From positions 1 to 64,000 of the forward strand of contig JADJLX010000001.1 of the NCBI GenBank assembly GCA_016709865.1: DNA of 64,000 bases, written 5' to 3'. The notes under the pieces are model-generated. The model was not told where the DNA came from, ran no database searches, and saw only the letters and a program-made list of their open reading frames with translations. How positions within the stretch are numbered: position 1 is the first letter of the stretch; each line of letters starts with the position of its first letter. Source of the stretch: Bacteroidales bacterium. GTDB taxonomy: Bacteria > Bacteroidota > Bacteroidia > Bacteroidales > VadinHA17. The position numbers were made by a program, and so were the translations under genes. Positions 34,963 through 44,291 of this stretch are shown piece by piece.

Positions 34963-36441
34963 ATGGACGAAGGAAATAAGATATTTAACAGGCGTAAATT
35001 CATAAAAAAAGCAGGCATAGCCGGGGGTGCTCTGGCTCTTGCCGGTTCTGCAGGTGCAGGGCTTGCCTCTGGTAAGGATAAAGAAAGTTATACAGGCTGG
35101 GGAAGAACAGCTTACGGTAAGGATCAGTTTTTTAACCGCAAACCGTTTATTGTAAATAATCCTACCTATGAAAAGGTTGGAGAGGCTCGCAGGATAACCT
35201 ATATTGAAGATCTGTTCAAAAGAAACGGAGAGCTTTCGAGATTGCTTTTTGCCAGAGAAGGCGAAATGCCATTGTGGACCTTTGAAGATGGCGTTGAAAA
35301 ACTCCCTGAACCGCTTAGGACATACTATCTTGAACATCCGGAAGCTCTTGGGGAATTCAGAAAATCAATGCAAAAGTCTCGGGAACAGGAAGAAAACTGG
35401 AAGAAATACAAACATAAATATCTTCTTGCCGATGCATGGTCATCAGCTCATGCCAGTGCAATTCAGGGACAGGGAGCATTTCCTCCACAGCCACGGGGAG
35501 TACCGGAAGAATCTGATTTTCGTGGAGTAAATAAAGAGAACCTTCAATTAAAATCTTTTGCGCATGGTTCATCTCTGATAAAACAGATCACACATAGTTT
35601 CGGAGCCTCTCTTGTTGGAATAGCCAGGGTTAAAGAAGATTGGGTTTACCAGGGTTACCTCCGCGGTGTGGGCAAAGGTGATTTTGAGGTGCCCGGTCAC
35701 TGGAAGTACGCAGTTGTAATTGCAGTTCCACATGAATGGGATTCAATGTATGCCAATCCAACTTATGGTACTTCTTATGATGCTTATTCAAAGTTAAGAT
35801 TTATTGCAGGTAAGCTGGAGGTGTTTTTAAAAGAGATTGGCTATGCAGCTCGTTCTCATGTCCCGCCAACTTCATACGAGATAGCTATGCCGCCGCTTGC
35901 AATTGATGCCGGACTTGGTGAACAGGGACGTCATGGAGTGCTGATTACACCGGAGCTTGGAGCAAATACCAGGCTTGCAGCGGTAACAACAAATATGCCT
36001 CTTGAACCAGATAAACCAATCGATATAGGAATTAAAAAATTCTGTTCCAAGTGTAAGATCTGTGCCGAAGAGTGCCCAAGCGGTGCAATCAGTTTCACAG
36101 ATAGTCCTGAAAATGTAATAAGGGGTTACAAACGCTGGAATATTGATGCGGATAAGTGCTTTACAATCTGGAACTCAGTTGCAGCAAGCCACGCCAGAGG
36201 ATGCAGGGTTTGCCTGGCAGTCTGCCCATATTCACGCAAAAACAACTGGATACATAAAATAGTAAGGGAAGTTGATCCACGTGATCCTACCGGAATTTTT
36301 TCATCAGCAATGCTGGCAATGCAGAAAAAGTTTTTTACCTACCCGGGAGGACAGGAATACCTTCCCCCTCCAGATGGAGACAACCTTACCTTCGGTGAGG
36401 CACCTGACTGGCTTTTAACAGAAGAATGGTTTAATATTTAA
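34963..36441 (+). CDS. rdhA: RdhA-like reductive dehalogenase, Tat-exported
   Basis: 492 residues. A twin-arginine signal (NRRKFIKKAGIAGGALALAG) opens the protein. The corrinoid-binding reductive dehalogenase region spans about 200-330 (EIAMPPLAIDAGLGEQGRHG). Two 4Fe-4S motifs follow, CSKCKICAEECPSGAI at about 363-378 and CRVCLAVCPYSR at about 419-430, then NNWIHKIVREVDPRDPTG. This is the domain order of respiratory RdhA, and length is normal. Epoxyqueuosine reductase (QueG) shares the core but has no Tat signal or membrane partner. Substrate unknown. It is followed by RdhB-like and RdhC-like genes, so it is probably a membrane-attached enzyme at the outer face of the inner membrane. Confidence 0.82.
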   Translation: MDEGNKIFNRRKFIKKAGIAGGALALAGSAGAGLASGKDKESYTGWGRTAYGKDQFFNRKPFIVNNPTYEKVGEARRITYIEDLFKRNGELSRLLFAREGEMPLWTFEDGVEKLPEPLRTYYLEHPEALGEFRKSMQKSREQEENWKKYKHKYLLADAWSSAHASAIQGQGAFPPQPRGVPEESDFRGVNKENLQLKSFAHGSSLIKQITHSFGASLVGIARVKEDWVYQGYLRGVGKGDFEVPGHWKYAVVIAVPHEWDSMYANPTYGTSYDAYSKLRFIAGKLEVFLKEIGYAARSHVPPTSYEIAMPPLAIDAGLGEQGRHGVLITPELGANTRLAAVTTNMPLEPDKPIDIGIKKFCSKCKICAEECPSGAISFTDSPENVIRGYKRWNIDADKCFTIWNSVAASHARGCRVCLAVCPYSRKNNWIHKIVREVDPRDPTGIFSSAMLAMQKKFFTYPGGQEYLPPPDGDNLTFGEAPDWLLTEEWFNI

Positions 36442-36451
36442 TTCTAAGAAT

Positions 36452-36745
36452 ATGTTTCCAAATGCACCAATACTTGGCCCTCTGTACTGGATAATTATGG
36501 GAGTTATTTATTCGGTAACTCTTGCTGGTTTTTATTACTGGACAAAGGATTCGAAAATTCATATGACCTGGTGGAAATGGTTATTCTCTGTTTTGTGGTT
36601 TATCGGTATTAATGTTGTTATCGCCGGAGGATTCACCCTCTTCGGAGAGAATGAAATGAGAGCCGGACTTTATTTTACCGGACTTTTTGGAATAATTTTT
36701 ATTATTCTGGGAGTGGGTCTGTGGCGCCTGCTAAATACCCGGTAG
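36452..36745 (+). CDS. rdhB: RdhB-like membrane anchor
   Basis: 97 residues with three membrane helices (LYWIIMGVIYSVTLAGFYYW, WWKWLFSVLWFIGINVVIAG and YFTGLFGIIFIILGVGLW). RdhB proteins are small three-helix anchors that hold RdhA on the outside of the inner membrane. The gene begins 10 nt after rdhA and ends 6 nt before the RdhC-like gene, the usual rdhAB(C) order. It has no diagnostic residues, so the assignment depends on context, length and topology. Confidence 0.72.
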   Translation: MFPNAPILGPLYWIIMGVIYSVTLAGFYYWTKDSKIHMTWWKWLFSVLWFIGINVVIAGGFTLFGENEMRAGLYFTGLFGIIFIILGVGLWRLLNTR

Positions 36746-36751
36746 ATAATT

Positions 36752-37927
36752 ATGAAAAAAGTTTATCGCGATTTTCTTTTTGTGTTGGGGATAGCTTTAG
36801 TTGTTCTTATGGCTTTGGTATACGGTAAAAATAGCTATGAAAAATCAAAAAAGCACCTGTTTGAAGAGATCTTCCCTGCTCCACAGTATTCTCTCGAACA
36901 GATAAACAGCAATAAATGGCTTCTCACATCTCCAGGTCTTCCTCCATCATGGTTTTTATATATTGGTGATGGGAAAGGTTATAATGGACCTGTATCAATA
37001 CTAGCCCAAACCGATAAAGAGGGAAAAATAGTTCAACTCATCATAACAGTAAACCACGAAACTCCTTCCTACTTTCAGAAACTTGAAAAAAACAACTTTC
37101 TCAAAACCGCATCCCGGGTTGAGATAAGATCTTATCTGTCCGGAGAACCTGTTAATGCCGTTTCAGGAGCAACAATTACAAGCAGGGCAGTTATGGAGGG
37201 TATCAGGAACGCTTATTCCAAAGGCGAAAATATTACTTTATCTGAATCCAACCAGCCCTCTTTTGGAGCTCTCGAAATAATTATACTCTTCCTTCTTATT
37301 GTTGGAATATTAATGCAATGGATTAAAAACCGAAAAGCAAATCAGATCATTTTATGGGCATCACTTATTATCTCTCTGGTTTTTCTGGGATTCGTCTATA
37401 ATCAACCTATTACTATTTCGAGAATGGTTGCAGCTTTAAATGGTTATCTGCCACAAGTGAAGCATGAATTTTACCTTTATATACTTCTTGGAGGAAGTAT
37501 TCTCGCACTTATTTTTACGGGTAAGAATATTTATTGCCATTCGGTTTGTCCATTCGGCGCTGCACAGGAAATACTGGGTAAAACTGGCAGGTTAAAAATA
37601 TTTCATCCGATCTATTACAGGAAGTTAAAGTACCTCCAATGGTCGATTGCTCTGGTAGCGGTTATTACAGCGCTCCTGCTAAATAATCCTTCTGTTGCGC
37701 AATACGAAGTTTTTGGCGCTCTTTTTCAGCTTACTGCCTCAAATATCCTGTTTATCGTTCTCATCATTGTAATACTGCTTTCTATGTTTATAAGGAGGCC
37801 ATGGTGTAATTTTATGTGTCCTGTGAGCGGTTTTTTTGCCTACATAGCTCTTGTCAGAAAAACAATTTTGAAATTATGGAGACAATCAGAAAATCAGAAA
37901 AAAGAGACAGGAAATATACTTTTCTGA
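36752..37927 (+). CDS. RdhC/NosR-like FMN-binding membrane ferredoxin protein
   Basis: 391 residues. An N-terminal helix (about 8-25) leads to an extracytoplasmic FMN-binding domain with the flavinylation motif AVSGATITSRAVMEG (Thr about residue 143). About five membrane helices follow, with two half-cluster motifs between or after them: CHSVCPFGAAQEIL (about 258-271) and CNFMCPVSGFFAYI (about 352-365). NosR and RdhC proteins of this design move electrons from the membrane to an exported reductase, here RdhA-like. Its last 52 nt overlap a small gene in another frame. Confidence 0.8.
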   Translation: MKKVYRDFLFVLGIALVVLMALVYGKNSYEKSKKHLFEEIFPAPQYSLEQINSNKWLLTSPGLPPSWFLYIGDGKGYNGPVSILAQTDKEGKIVQLIITVNHETPSYFQKLEKNNFLKTASRVEIRSYLSGEPVNAVSGATITSRAVMEGIRNAYSKGENITLSESNQPSFGALEIIILFLLIVGILMQWIKNRKANQIILWASLIISLVFLGFVYNQPITISRMVAALNGYLPQVKHEFYLYILLGGSILALIFTGKNIYCHSVCPFGAAQEILGKTGRLKIFHPIYYRKLKYLQWSIALVAVITALLLNNPSVAQYEVFGALFQLTASNILFIVLIIVILLSMFIRRPWCNFMCPVSGFFAYIALVRKTILKLWRQSENQKKETGNILF

Positions 37928-38100
37928 TAATTATTGCATCGGGTTTTATTGTTCTTCAGCTAATACAGCAGGCAGTCAGTTCGAAAGAATTTACTGAATC
38001 TGCCGGCAGTCATATTGTGGCACCAAATCTTAATAGTCAGATAAATACAGACAGTTTATGGAAAGGGACAGAGTTTATGCCTGATAAATCTTCGAAATAA
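37876..38100 (+). CDS. Small single-helix membrane protein overlapping rdhC-like gene
   Basis: 74 residues from ATG at 37876 (METIRKSEKRDRKYTFLII), one helix (about 16-35, FLIIIASGFIVLQLIQQAV) and a short outside tail ending FMPDKSSK. It overlaps the end of the RdhC-like gene by 52 nt in the +1 frame. The frame continues 37 codons past the overlap without a stop and the hydrophobic core is convincing, so it looks real. An alternative is that the RdhC-like protein was longer and lost frame here, but the charged first 15 residues argue against that. Function unknown. Confidence 0.6.
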   Translation: METIRKSEKRDRKYTFLIIIASGFIVLQLIQQAVSSKEFTESAGSHIVAPNLNSQINTDSLWKGTEFMPDKSSK

Positions 38101-38121
38101 GGAGATATTTTTAATTATCAA

Positions 38122-38146
38122 TGTCAGTTTTTCAAATTTCTCCGAC
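38122..38146 (+). promoter_or_regulatory. Putative ECF promoter 5 (TGTCAGT-N14-CGAC)
   Basis: TGTCAGT at 38122-38128 and CGACTAT at 38143-38149, 14 nt apart, 26 nt before the GMC oxidoreductase. One base differs from TGTCAGG. The nine genes to 50008 lie closely packed behind it, so it may drive an operon of about 12 kb. Confidence 0.72.
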
Positions 38147-38171
38147 TATCTGGTATTAATATATCCATAAT

Positions 38172-39704
38172 ATGCAACATTACGACTTCATTATTATTGG
38201 CACCGGCGCTGGTGGAGGCACAATAGCCCGCAAGCTTGCCCCAACAGGAAAGAAAATTCTGATTCTCGAACGCGGCGATTATATACCCCGGGAGAAAGAA
38301 AACTGGGATACCCGTGAGGTATTCCTTAATGCCCGTTACAAAGCGAAAGAAGTATGGAGTGACAAGAATGGCAATACATTTCATCCGGGAATTCATTATG
38401 CTGTGGGAGGCAACACTAAAGTTTATGGCGCTGCTCTGTTACGAATGCGTGAATCAGATTTTGGAGAGGTAGTGCATCATGGTGGTATTTCTCCTGCCTG
38501 GGATTTGAAATATGAAGATCTGGCTCCGTATTACCTTGAAGCTGAACAAATATATTCAGTTCACGGATTACGTGGCAGTGATCCGACAGAACCTGGTGAA
38601 ACGGCTCCTTATAAACTGGCTCCAATAGCTCATGAACCGATTATTCAGGAACTTTACAATAAGCTGGAATCAGGTGGATTAAAGCCCTTTCCTCTTCCCA
38701 TAGGATTCAGAAACGGAAATGATCAGAATGGTTCTCCGGCCATACTCGACCGATTCGATGGTTTTCCCGATCCGACAGAAAGCAAAGCCGATGCGCATGT
38801 GGTTGGTATAAATGAAGCCCTCAAATATCCAAATGTCACTCTTCAGACGAACAGTTATGTAGAGCGCCTTGTTACTGGCGAAGATGGCAAAGAAATTAAA
38901 AGTGTTGATGTAATTTATAATGGTGAACACTTAAGCTATTCTGCTGATATAGTGATTGTTTCAGCAGGTGCGATTAACAGCGCTGCTTTATTATTAAGGT
39001 CTGCAAACGACAAACATCCAAAGGGTCTTGCAAATGGATCTGATGTTGTCGGACGTCATTATATGGCACATAATAATTCTGCGATGGTGGCTCTGTCAAC
39101 AAAACTAAATCCAACAAAATTCGGTAAAACCTTCGCTATAAATGATTTTTATTACGGAGATGATGAATTCAAATATCCGATGGGTCATATCCAGATGTTG
39201 GGTAAGTCTGATGCTATGATGTTTAAGGAAGATGCTCCATTCTTCACACCGGATTTTGTTCTTGAAATAATGGCTAATCATGCGCTTGATTTCTGGATGA
39301 CATCCGAGGATCTGCCTCTTCCTGAAAACCGCATAACTCTCGATAAAAACGGCAACATTTCAATAAACTACACCGAAAATAATCTTGAAGGACACAGAAG
39401 GTTACAGAAAAAACTCCGGAGTATCCTTAATAATATTGACGGAGGGGTAAATATACTTCCAAAAAATATTTACCTGGGCAAGAAAATCCCTGTTGCCGGA
39501 ACTGCTCATCAATGCGGGACCATAAGGTTTGGAAACGATCCTGAAAAATCTGCTCTTAATACATGGTGCAGAGCCCATGAGGTATTTAACCTTTATGTTG
39601 TTGACGGGAGCTTTTTTCCTTCAAGCTCGGCGGTTAACCCGGCTTTAACAATTATGGCAATGGCACTTCGGATAGGTGATCACCTGATAGAAAAATTGAA
39701 ATAA
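38172..39704 (+). CDS. GMC-family FAD-dependent oxidoreductase
   Basis: 510 residues. The N-terminal FAD-binding site is DFIIIGTGAGGGTIARKLA, the middle has GAINSAALLLRSA, and the C-terminal part has the conserved GTAHQCGTIRFGNDP and VVDGSFFPSSSAVNPALTI. GMC enzymes oxidise sugars, alcohols or sterols with FAD; no further substrate clue exists. It has no signal peptide. It is the first gene of a long stress-and-carbohydrate operon behind ECF motif 5, followed 8 nt later by the VOC gene. Confidence 0.88.
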   Translation: MQHYDFIIIGTGAGGGTIARKLAPTGKKILILERGDYIPREKENWDTREVFLNARYKAKEVWSDKNGNTFHPGIHYAVGGNTKVYGAALLRMRESDFGEVVHHGGISPAWDLKYEDLAPYYLEAEQIYSVHGLRGSDPTEPGETAPYKLAPIAHEPIIQELYNKLESGGLKPFPLPIGFRNGNDQNGSPAILDRFDGFPDPTESKADAHVVGINEALKYPNVTLQTNSYVERLVTGEDGKEIKSVDVIYNGEHLSYSADIVIVSAGAINSAALLLRSANDKHPKGLANGSDVVGRHYMAHNNSAMVALSTKLNPTKFGKTFAINDFYYGDDEFKYPMGHIQMLGKSDAMMFKEDAPFFTPDFVLEIMANHALDFWMTSEDLPLPENRITLDKNGNISINYTENNLEGHRRLQKKLRSILNNIDGGVNILPKNIYLGKKIPVAGTAHQCGTIRFGNDPEKSALNTWCRAHEVFNLYVVDGSFFPSSSAVNPALTIMAMALRIGDHLIEKLK

Positions 39705-39712
39705 GCTGATAC

Positions 39713-40750
39713 ATGATTATATATAATGGCATATTTCAATCAATAAGAAAAAGTCTGGCAATTATTGCTCTGCTTATTCTGATCCATGCAAATCAACTTG
39801 AAGGTCAAATCGCAAAAGAAGTTGCTTCAGTAACAATAACCGTTTCCAATATAGAACAATCGATTTCATTTTTCACTGATGTTCTTGATTTCAGAAAGAT
39901 CTCAGAGGTAAATGAAATTCATGGAAATGAACTGAACACTTTATTTGGCATTGAGATGAAAGGATTAAAGATTAAAGAGGTAAAACTTGCAATGGGCAGC
40001 GAGAATATTGAGCTTATTCAATTTATCTAACCTGCAGGAAGAGCAGTTCCCTTCGATTCAAAAAGCAATGATCTCTGGTTTCAGCATATAGCCATTGTTA
40101 CAAACAATATGGATAGTGCATATGCGAAATTGAGAAGACATAAAGTTGTATTTGTCTCTTCATCGCCACAAACTCTTCCCGACTATATTACCGCAGCTGC
40201 AGGCATTAAAGCATTTTATTTTCGCGATCCTGACGGACATAACCTTGAAGTTATTTATTATCCTGAGGGTAAAGGGAACCCGAAATGGCAGAAGTCAGAA
40301 AAGAGATTCTTTATTGGCATTGATCATACTGCAATAGGTATCTCAGATACCGAAAACAGCACCTCTTTTTATAGAGACATAATCGGTTTAGAGGTGGCGG
40401 GCAGCAGCGAAAACTTTGGTACTGAACAGGAGCATCTCAATCAGGTTTTCGGTGCACATCTGATTATAACAGGATTAAGGGCCCCAAGGGGTTTTGGTGT
40501 GGAATTTTTAAAGTACCTCGCTCCTCCCGGAGGCAGAATATATCCTTCTGATTCGGAGCCTTATGATCTCTGGCACTGGCATACAACAATCAGAGTATCA
40601 GGAATTCAAAAACTATATGACAAACTCACGAATCTGAATTATCCCATAGTCTCCAATGCCATCACAGATATCGGGAATCTTGTTACGGGAGGATATAAGG
40701 GATTCCTGGTCCGTGACCCGGATGGTCATGCAATACTCTTTACAGAATAA
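39713..40750 (+). pseudogene. Exported two-domain VOC (glyoxalase-type) protein with internal TAA
   Basis: A single 345-codon frame runs from 39713 to 40750, interrupted only by TAA at 40028-40030. A signal peptide (about 10-33) leads to the first VOC domain (VASVTITVSNIEQSISFFTD...). The stop falls between NIELIQFI and PAGRAVPFDSKSNDLWFQH, inside that domain. The rest of domain 1 and the complete domain 2 follow (FYFRDPDGHNLEVIYY; FFIGIDHTAIGISDTENS; LVRDPDGHAILF). VOC proteins include glyoxalases, dioxygenases and resistance proteins. No other damage is seen and the neighbours are intact. A single base change or error would restore it. Confidence 0.8.
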
Positions 40751-40766
40751 TTAAAACAATAGAAAT

Positions 40767-41585
40767 ATGCGTCAAAATCCAAATCACCGTCTTCTGGGAC
40801 AAACATGTATTGTAACAGGAGCAAACTCCGGAATAGGAAAAGAAGTTGCAATTGCAATGGGCAGAGATTGTGCCAATGTTGTTGTGAATTATGTAACAGA
40901 TCCAACAGGAGCTGAAGAAGTTGCACATCAGATAGAACAGAACGATGCAGTCGCAAAAGCCATTGCTGTTAAAGCTGATGTAAGCAAAGAAGATCAGGTA
41001 ATTGAAATGTTTAAAATTGCAAAACAGCATTTTGGAACTGTTGACATCCTTGTTAACAATGCCGGACTTCAGCGCGATGCTGCATTCACGGATATGACAC
41101 TTGACCAGTGGCAGTTAGTTATAGATGTAAATCTTACAGCTCAGTTTCTATGCTCACGTGAAGCTGTACGTGAATTTCTGTCCCGCGGAAAAGTTGAATA
41201 TTCAAGTGCAATTGGGAAGATCATATGCATGAGCTCTGTTCATCAGGTAATTCCATGGGCCGGACATGTAAACTATGCCGCATCAAAAGGCGGTGTTGAA
41301 CTACTAATGAAATCGATGGCGCAGGAACTTGGACCTAAAGGTATCCGTATAAACAGTGTAGCGCCTGGTGCGATTCAGACGCCAATTAATCGCGATGCCT
41401 GGGAAACTCAGGAGGCATTGAATGATCTGTTGAAACTTATTCCTTATAAAAGAATAGGACAACCAGCTGATATTGGAGCTGTTGCAGTATGGCTTGCCAC
41501 TGATGAGTCAGACTATATCCACGGTGCGACAATATTCGTCGATGGAGGAATGACACTTTACCCCGGTTTTACAACAAACGGATAA
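40767..41585 (+). CDS. SDR-family (glucose 1-dehydrogenase-like) oxidoreductase
   Basis: 272 residues. The NAD(P)-binding loop is VTGANSGIGKEVAIA, then NNAG, the active-site Ser and YAASKGG (Tyr, Lys), and SVAPGAIQTPIN. The pattern (NPNHRLLGQTCIVTGANSGI, then GGVELLMKSMAQELGPKGIR) is that of the glucose 1-dehydrogenase-like SDR group, some members of which are general-stress proteins. It is cytoplasmic. Seventeen nucleotides separate it from the VOC gene and 8 from the glycoside hydrolase, supporting one operon. The true substrate is unknown. Confidence 0.88.
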   Translation: MRQNPNHRLLGQTCIVTGANSGIGKEVAIAMGRDCANVVVNYVTDPTGAEEVAHQIEQNDAVAKAIAVKADVSKEDQVIEMFKIAKQHFGTVDILVNNAGLQRDAAFTDMTLDQWQLVIDVNLTAQFLCSREAVREFLSRGKVEYSSAIGKIICMSSVHQVIPWAGHVNYAASKGGVELLMKSMAQELGPKGIRINSVAPGAIQTPINRDAWETQEALNDLLKLIPYKRIGQPADIGAVAVWLATDESDYIHGATIFVDGGMTLYPGFTTNG

Positions 41586-41593
41586 TTGACCCT

Positions 41594-44239
41594 ATGAAAA
41601 ATAATACAACTGAGCAAATCAGATTAAACGAACATTATTCAGGCAGCCATAACTGGATGAAGTGGGGTCCTTACCTCAGTGAACGACAATGGGGAACAGT
41701 ACGCGAAGATTACAGCCCCGACGGAAGTGCCTGGGACTATTTTCCGCACGATCATGCACGCAGCCGTACTTACCGGTGGGGCGAAGACGGACTGGCTGGA
41801 ATAAGCGATGAATTCTGCAACCTCTGTTTTAGTGTTGGATTATGGAACGGTAATGATCCTATCATAAAGGAACGGATGTTCGGATTAACCGGATCGGAAG
41901 GTAATCACGGGGAAGATGTAAAAGAACTCTATTACTACCTCGACAGTACTCCAACTCATTCTTACATGAAGCATCTTTACAAGTATCCACAGAGAGCTTT
42001 CCCTTATGATGAATTGACAAAGAGAAACCGTGAAAGGTCCAAACTGGAGAATGAATATGAATTAACCGATACAGGGATATTCAGAGATAACCGCTACTTC
42101 GACGTTTTTACTGAGTACGCAAAGGCAGACGAGGAAGACATCCTGATTAAGATAACAATTCACAACCGGGCTGCTGAGCAAGCTTCTGTATCAGTGCTGC
42201 CAACACTTTGGCTGCGTAACCTCTGGAGTTTTGGACTAATTAAGGAACGTCCTTCAATAAGCAAAGGTAGAATTGCAAAAGGATCAGCTTATGTAAAAGT
42301 CAGACACGAATCGCTTGGCGACTATTATCTCTGGTTTGAAAAACCTGACAGGGTTCTGTTCACTGAAAATGAGACAAATACAGAACGGATATTTGGCCGG
42401 CCGAATCTTACTCCTTTTGTTAAGGATGCAATTAATGATGCTGTAATAAGTCAACAGTTCGATCTGTTCGAAAACAAAAACGAAGGCACAAAGGTCTCTC
42501 CTTTATATGAACTTATAATTGAAGGAGGTGGAAGCAGTGAAATAAGGCTTCGTCTTTCCAAAAATTTAGTTAAAGACAGCCCTTTAACACATGATTTTGA
42601 GGAAATATTCAATACCCGGATTTCAGAAGCTGACGAATTCTACAATGAGTTATGTGTAGAGGACAAAGAACTTAAAAACATTCAGCGTCAGGCTTTTGCA
42701 GGAATGTTATGGAGTAAGCAATATTATAATATAGATATTCCCCAGTGGCTTAATGGCGATCCCGGGCAGATAGTACCTCCTGCAGGCAGAAAAACCGGTC
42801 GCAACAGCAATTGGTTGACACTTAATAATGAAGATATAATCTCTATGCCCGATAAGTGGGAATATCCATGGTATGCGGCATGGGATCTTGCTTTTCACTG
42901 TGTTCCTCTGGCAATGGTTGACCCCGATTTTGCAAAAAATCAACTTATACTTTTCCTGAGAGAATGGTATATGCGTCCGAGCGGACAATTGCCTGCCTAT
43001 GAATGGTCGTTCAGCGATGTAAATCCACCTGTTCATGCCTGGGCATCCCTTCAGGTTTACCGTCTTGAAAAAAAGACCGGAGGTAAAGGTGATATTGACT
43101 TCCTAAAGAAAGTCTTTCAAAAACTACTTATCAACTTCACATGGTGGGTCAACAGGAAGGACCATAAAGAAAATAATGTTTTTGAAGGAGGGTTTCTTGG
43201 TCTCGATAATATCGGGGTGTTCGACCGCAGTACTTTTATCCCCGGAGGGGGTCATCTTGAGCAGGCTGACGGTACCAGCTGGATGGCAATGTACAGTTTA
43301 AATATGCTTGATATGGCTCTGGAAATTGCCCAGGAAGATTCAACTTTTGAAGATGTTGCTACAAAGTTCTTTGAGCATTTTGTCTACATCGCCGAGTCAC
43401 TTAACCGGATGGGTGAAGACTGGACCGGAGCATGGGACGAGAAAGAGGGATTCTTTTACGACATACTTGCCAATCCTGATGGGTCGTACATCCCGCTCAA
43501 AGTTCGTTCACTGGTAGGTTTAACATCATTCTTTGCAACACTGATTCTTGATAAAGAGAGACTGAAAAATGTTCCTGACTTTGTAAAAAGGTTAGAGTGG
43601 TTTCGAAATTACAGGCTTCATAACCAGTTCTATATCGTTATTGAAGAGATGAAGGACAACGAAGATATTATCCTTTCACTTACGCCACGAAAGAGACTTC
43701 AGAGACTCCTGAAAGCATTGCTCAATGAAGACGAGTTTCTATCTCCCGGAGGGATAAGAAGCGTTTCTAAAATTCATGAAAAGCCTTATAGTGTAAAAAT
43801 TAATGGTGATGAATATGGATTAAAGTATGAACCGGGCGAAAGCACAAACTCCCTCTTTGGAGGAAACTCCAACTGGAGGGGACCCGTTTGGATGCCAATG
43901 AACTATATGTTGGTGCAGTCACTTCGAACTTTGTTTCAATATTATGGAAAGAGTCTTTCAGCAGCGTGTCCTGCCGGCTGTGAAGAACTCAGTAATCTTG
44001 ATCAGATTGCAGATGACATTTCCAACGGTATCATATCCCTTTTTAAACCTGATGAGAACGGTAAAAGGCCGGTACACGGAGATAATCTGTTATATCAGAA
44101 TGATCCTCATTTCAAAGATCTTATACTGTTCTATGAGTATTTCCAAGGAGATAACGGAAGAGGAATAGGCGCTTCACACCAAACCGGATGGACCGGACTG
44201 GTTGCCGAATTAATCGATAAACTTTATAAAAAACATTAG
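41594..44239 (+). CDS. GH63-like (MGH1-type) glycoside hydrolase
   Basis: 881 residues without a signal peptide. The protein belongs to the group of bacterial proteins related to mannosyl-oligosaccharide glucosidase. The (alpha/alpha)6 region has KWEYPWYAAWDLAFHCVPLA at about 418-437, ADGTSWMAMYSLNML at about 557-571 and WRGPVWMPMNYML at about 759-771, which carry the acidic and aromatic active-site residues. It probably acts on alpha-glucosides in the cytoplasm, such as glycogen- or trehalose-related storage sugars. A glycogen-debranching-type enzyme is encoded 52 nt downstream, so the two are likely to act on the same material. Confidence 0.82.
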   Translation: MKNNTTEQIRLNEHYSGSHNWMKWGPYLSERQWGTVREDYSPDGSAWDYFPHDHARSRTYRWGEDGLAGISDEFCNLCFSVGLWNGNDPIIKERMFGLTGSEGNHGEDVKELYYYLDSTPTHSYMKHLYKYPQRAFPYDELTKRNRERSKLENEYELTDTGIFRDNRYFDVFTEYAKADEEDILIKITIHNRAAEQASVSVLPTLWLRNLWSFGLIKERPSISKGRIAKGSAYVKVRHESLGDYYLWFEKPDRVLFTENETNTERIFGRPNLTPFVKDAINDAVISQQFDLFENKNEGTKVSPLYELIIEGGGSSEIRLRLSKNLVKDSPLTHDFEEIFNTRISEADEFYNELCVEDKELKNIQRQAFAGMLWSKQYYNIDIPQWLNGDPGQIVPPAGRKTGRNSNWLTLNNEDIISMPDKWEYPWYAAWDLAFHCVPLAMVDPDFAKNQLILFLREWYMRPSGQLPAYEWSFSDVNPPVHAWASLQVYRLEKKTGGKGDIDFLKKVFQKLLINFTWWVNRKDHKENNVFEGGFLGLDNIGVFDRSTFIPGGGHLEQADGTSWMAMYSLNMLDMALEIAQEDSTFEDVATKFFEHFVYIAESLNRMGEDWTGAWDEKEGFFYDILANPDGSYIPLKVRSLVGLTSFFATLILDKERLKNVPDFVKRLEWFRNYRLHNQFYIVIEEMKDNEDIILSLTPRKRLQRLLKALLNEDEFLSPGGIRSVSKIHEKPYSVKINGDEYGLKYEPGESTNSLFGGNSNWRGPVWMPMNYMLVQSLRTLFQYYGKSLSAACPAGCEELSNLDQIADDISNGIISLFKPDENGKRPVHGDNLLYQNDPHFKDLILFYEYFQGDNGRGIGASHQTGWTGLVAELIDKLYKKH

Positions 44240-44291
44240 CAATTCACGTTTTCAACAAGGAAACTCCTACTACTTAATTATTACCTGAAAT

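Noticed and set aside
34963..36441. Epoxyqueuosine reductase (QueG)
   Set aside because: The Tat signal, the RdhB-like and RdhC-like partners and the MarR control fit a reductive-dehalogenase-type enzyme better.
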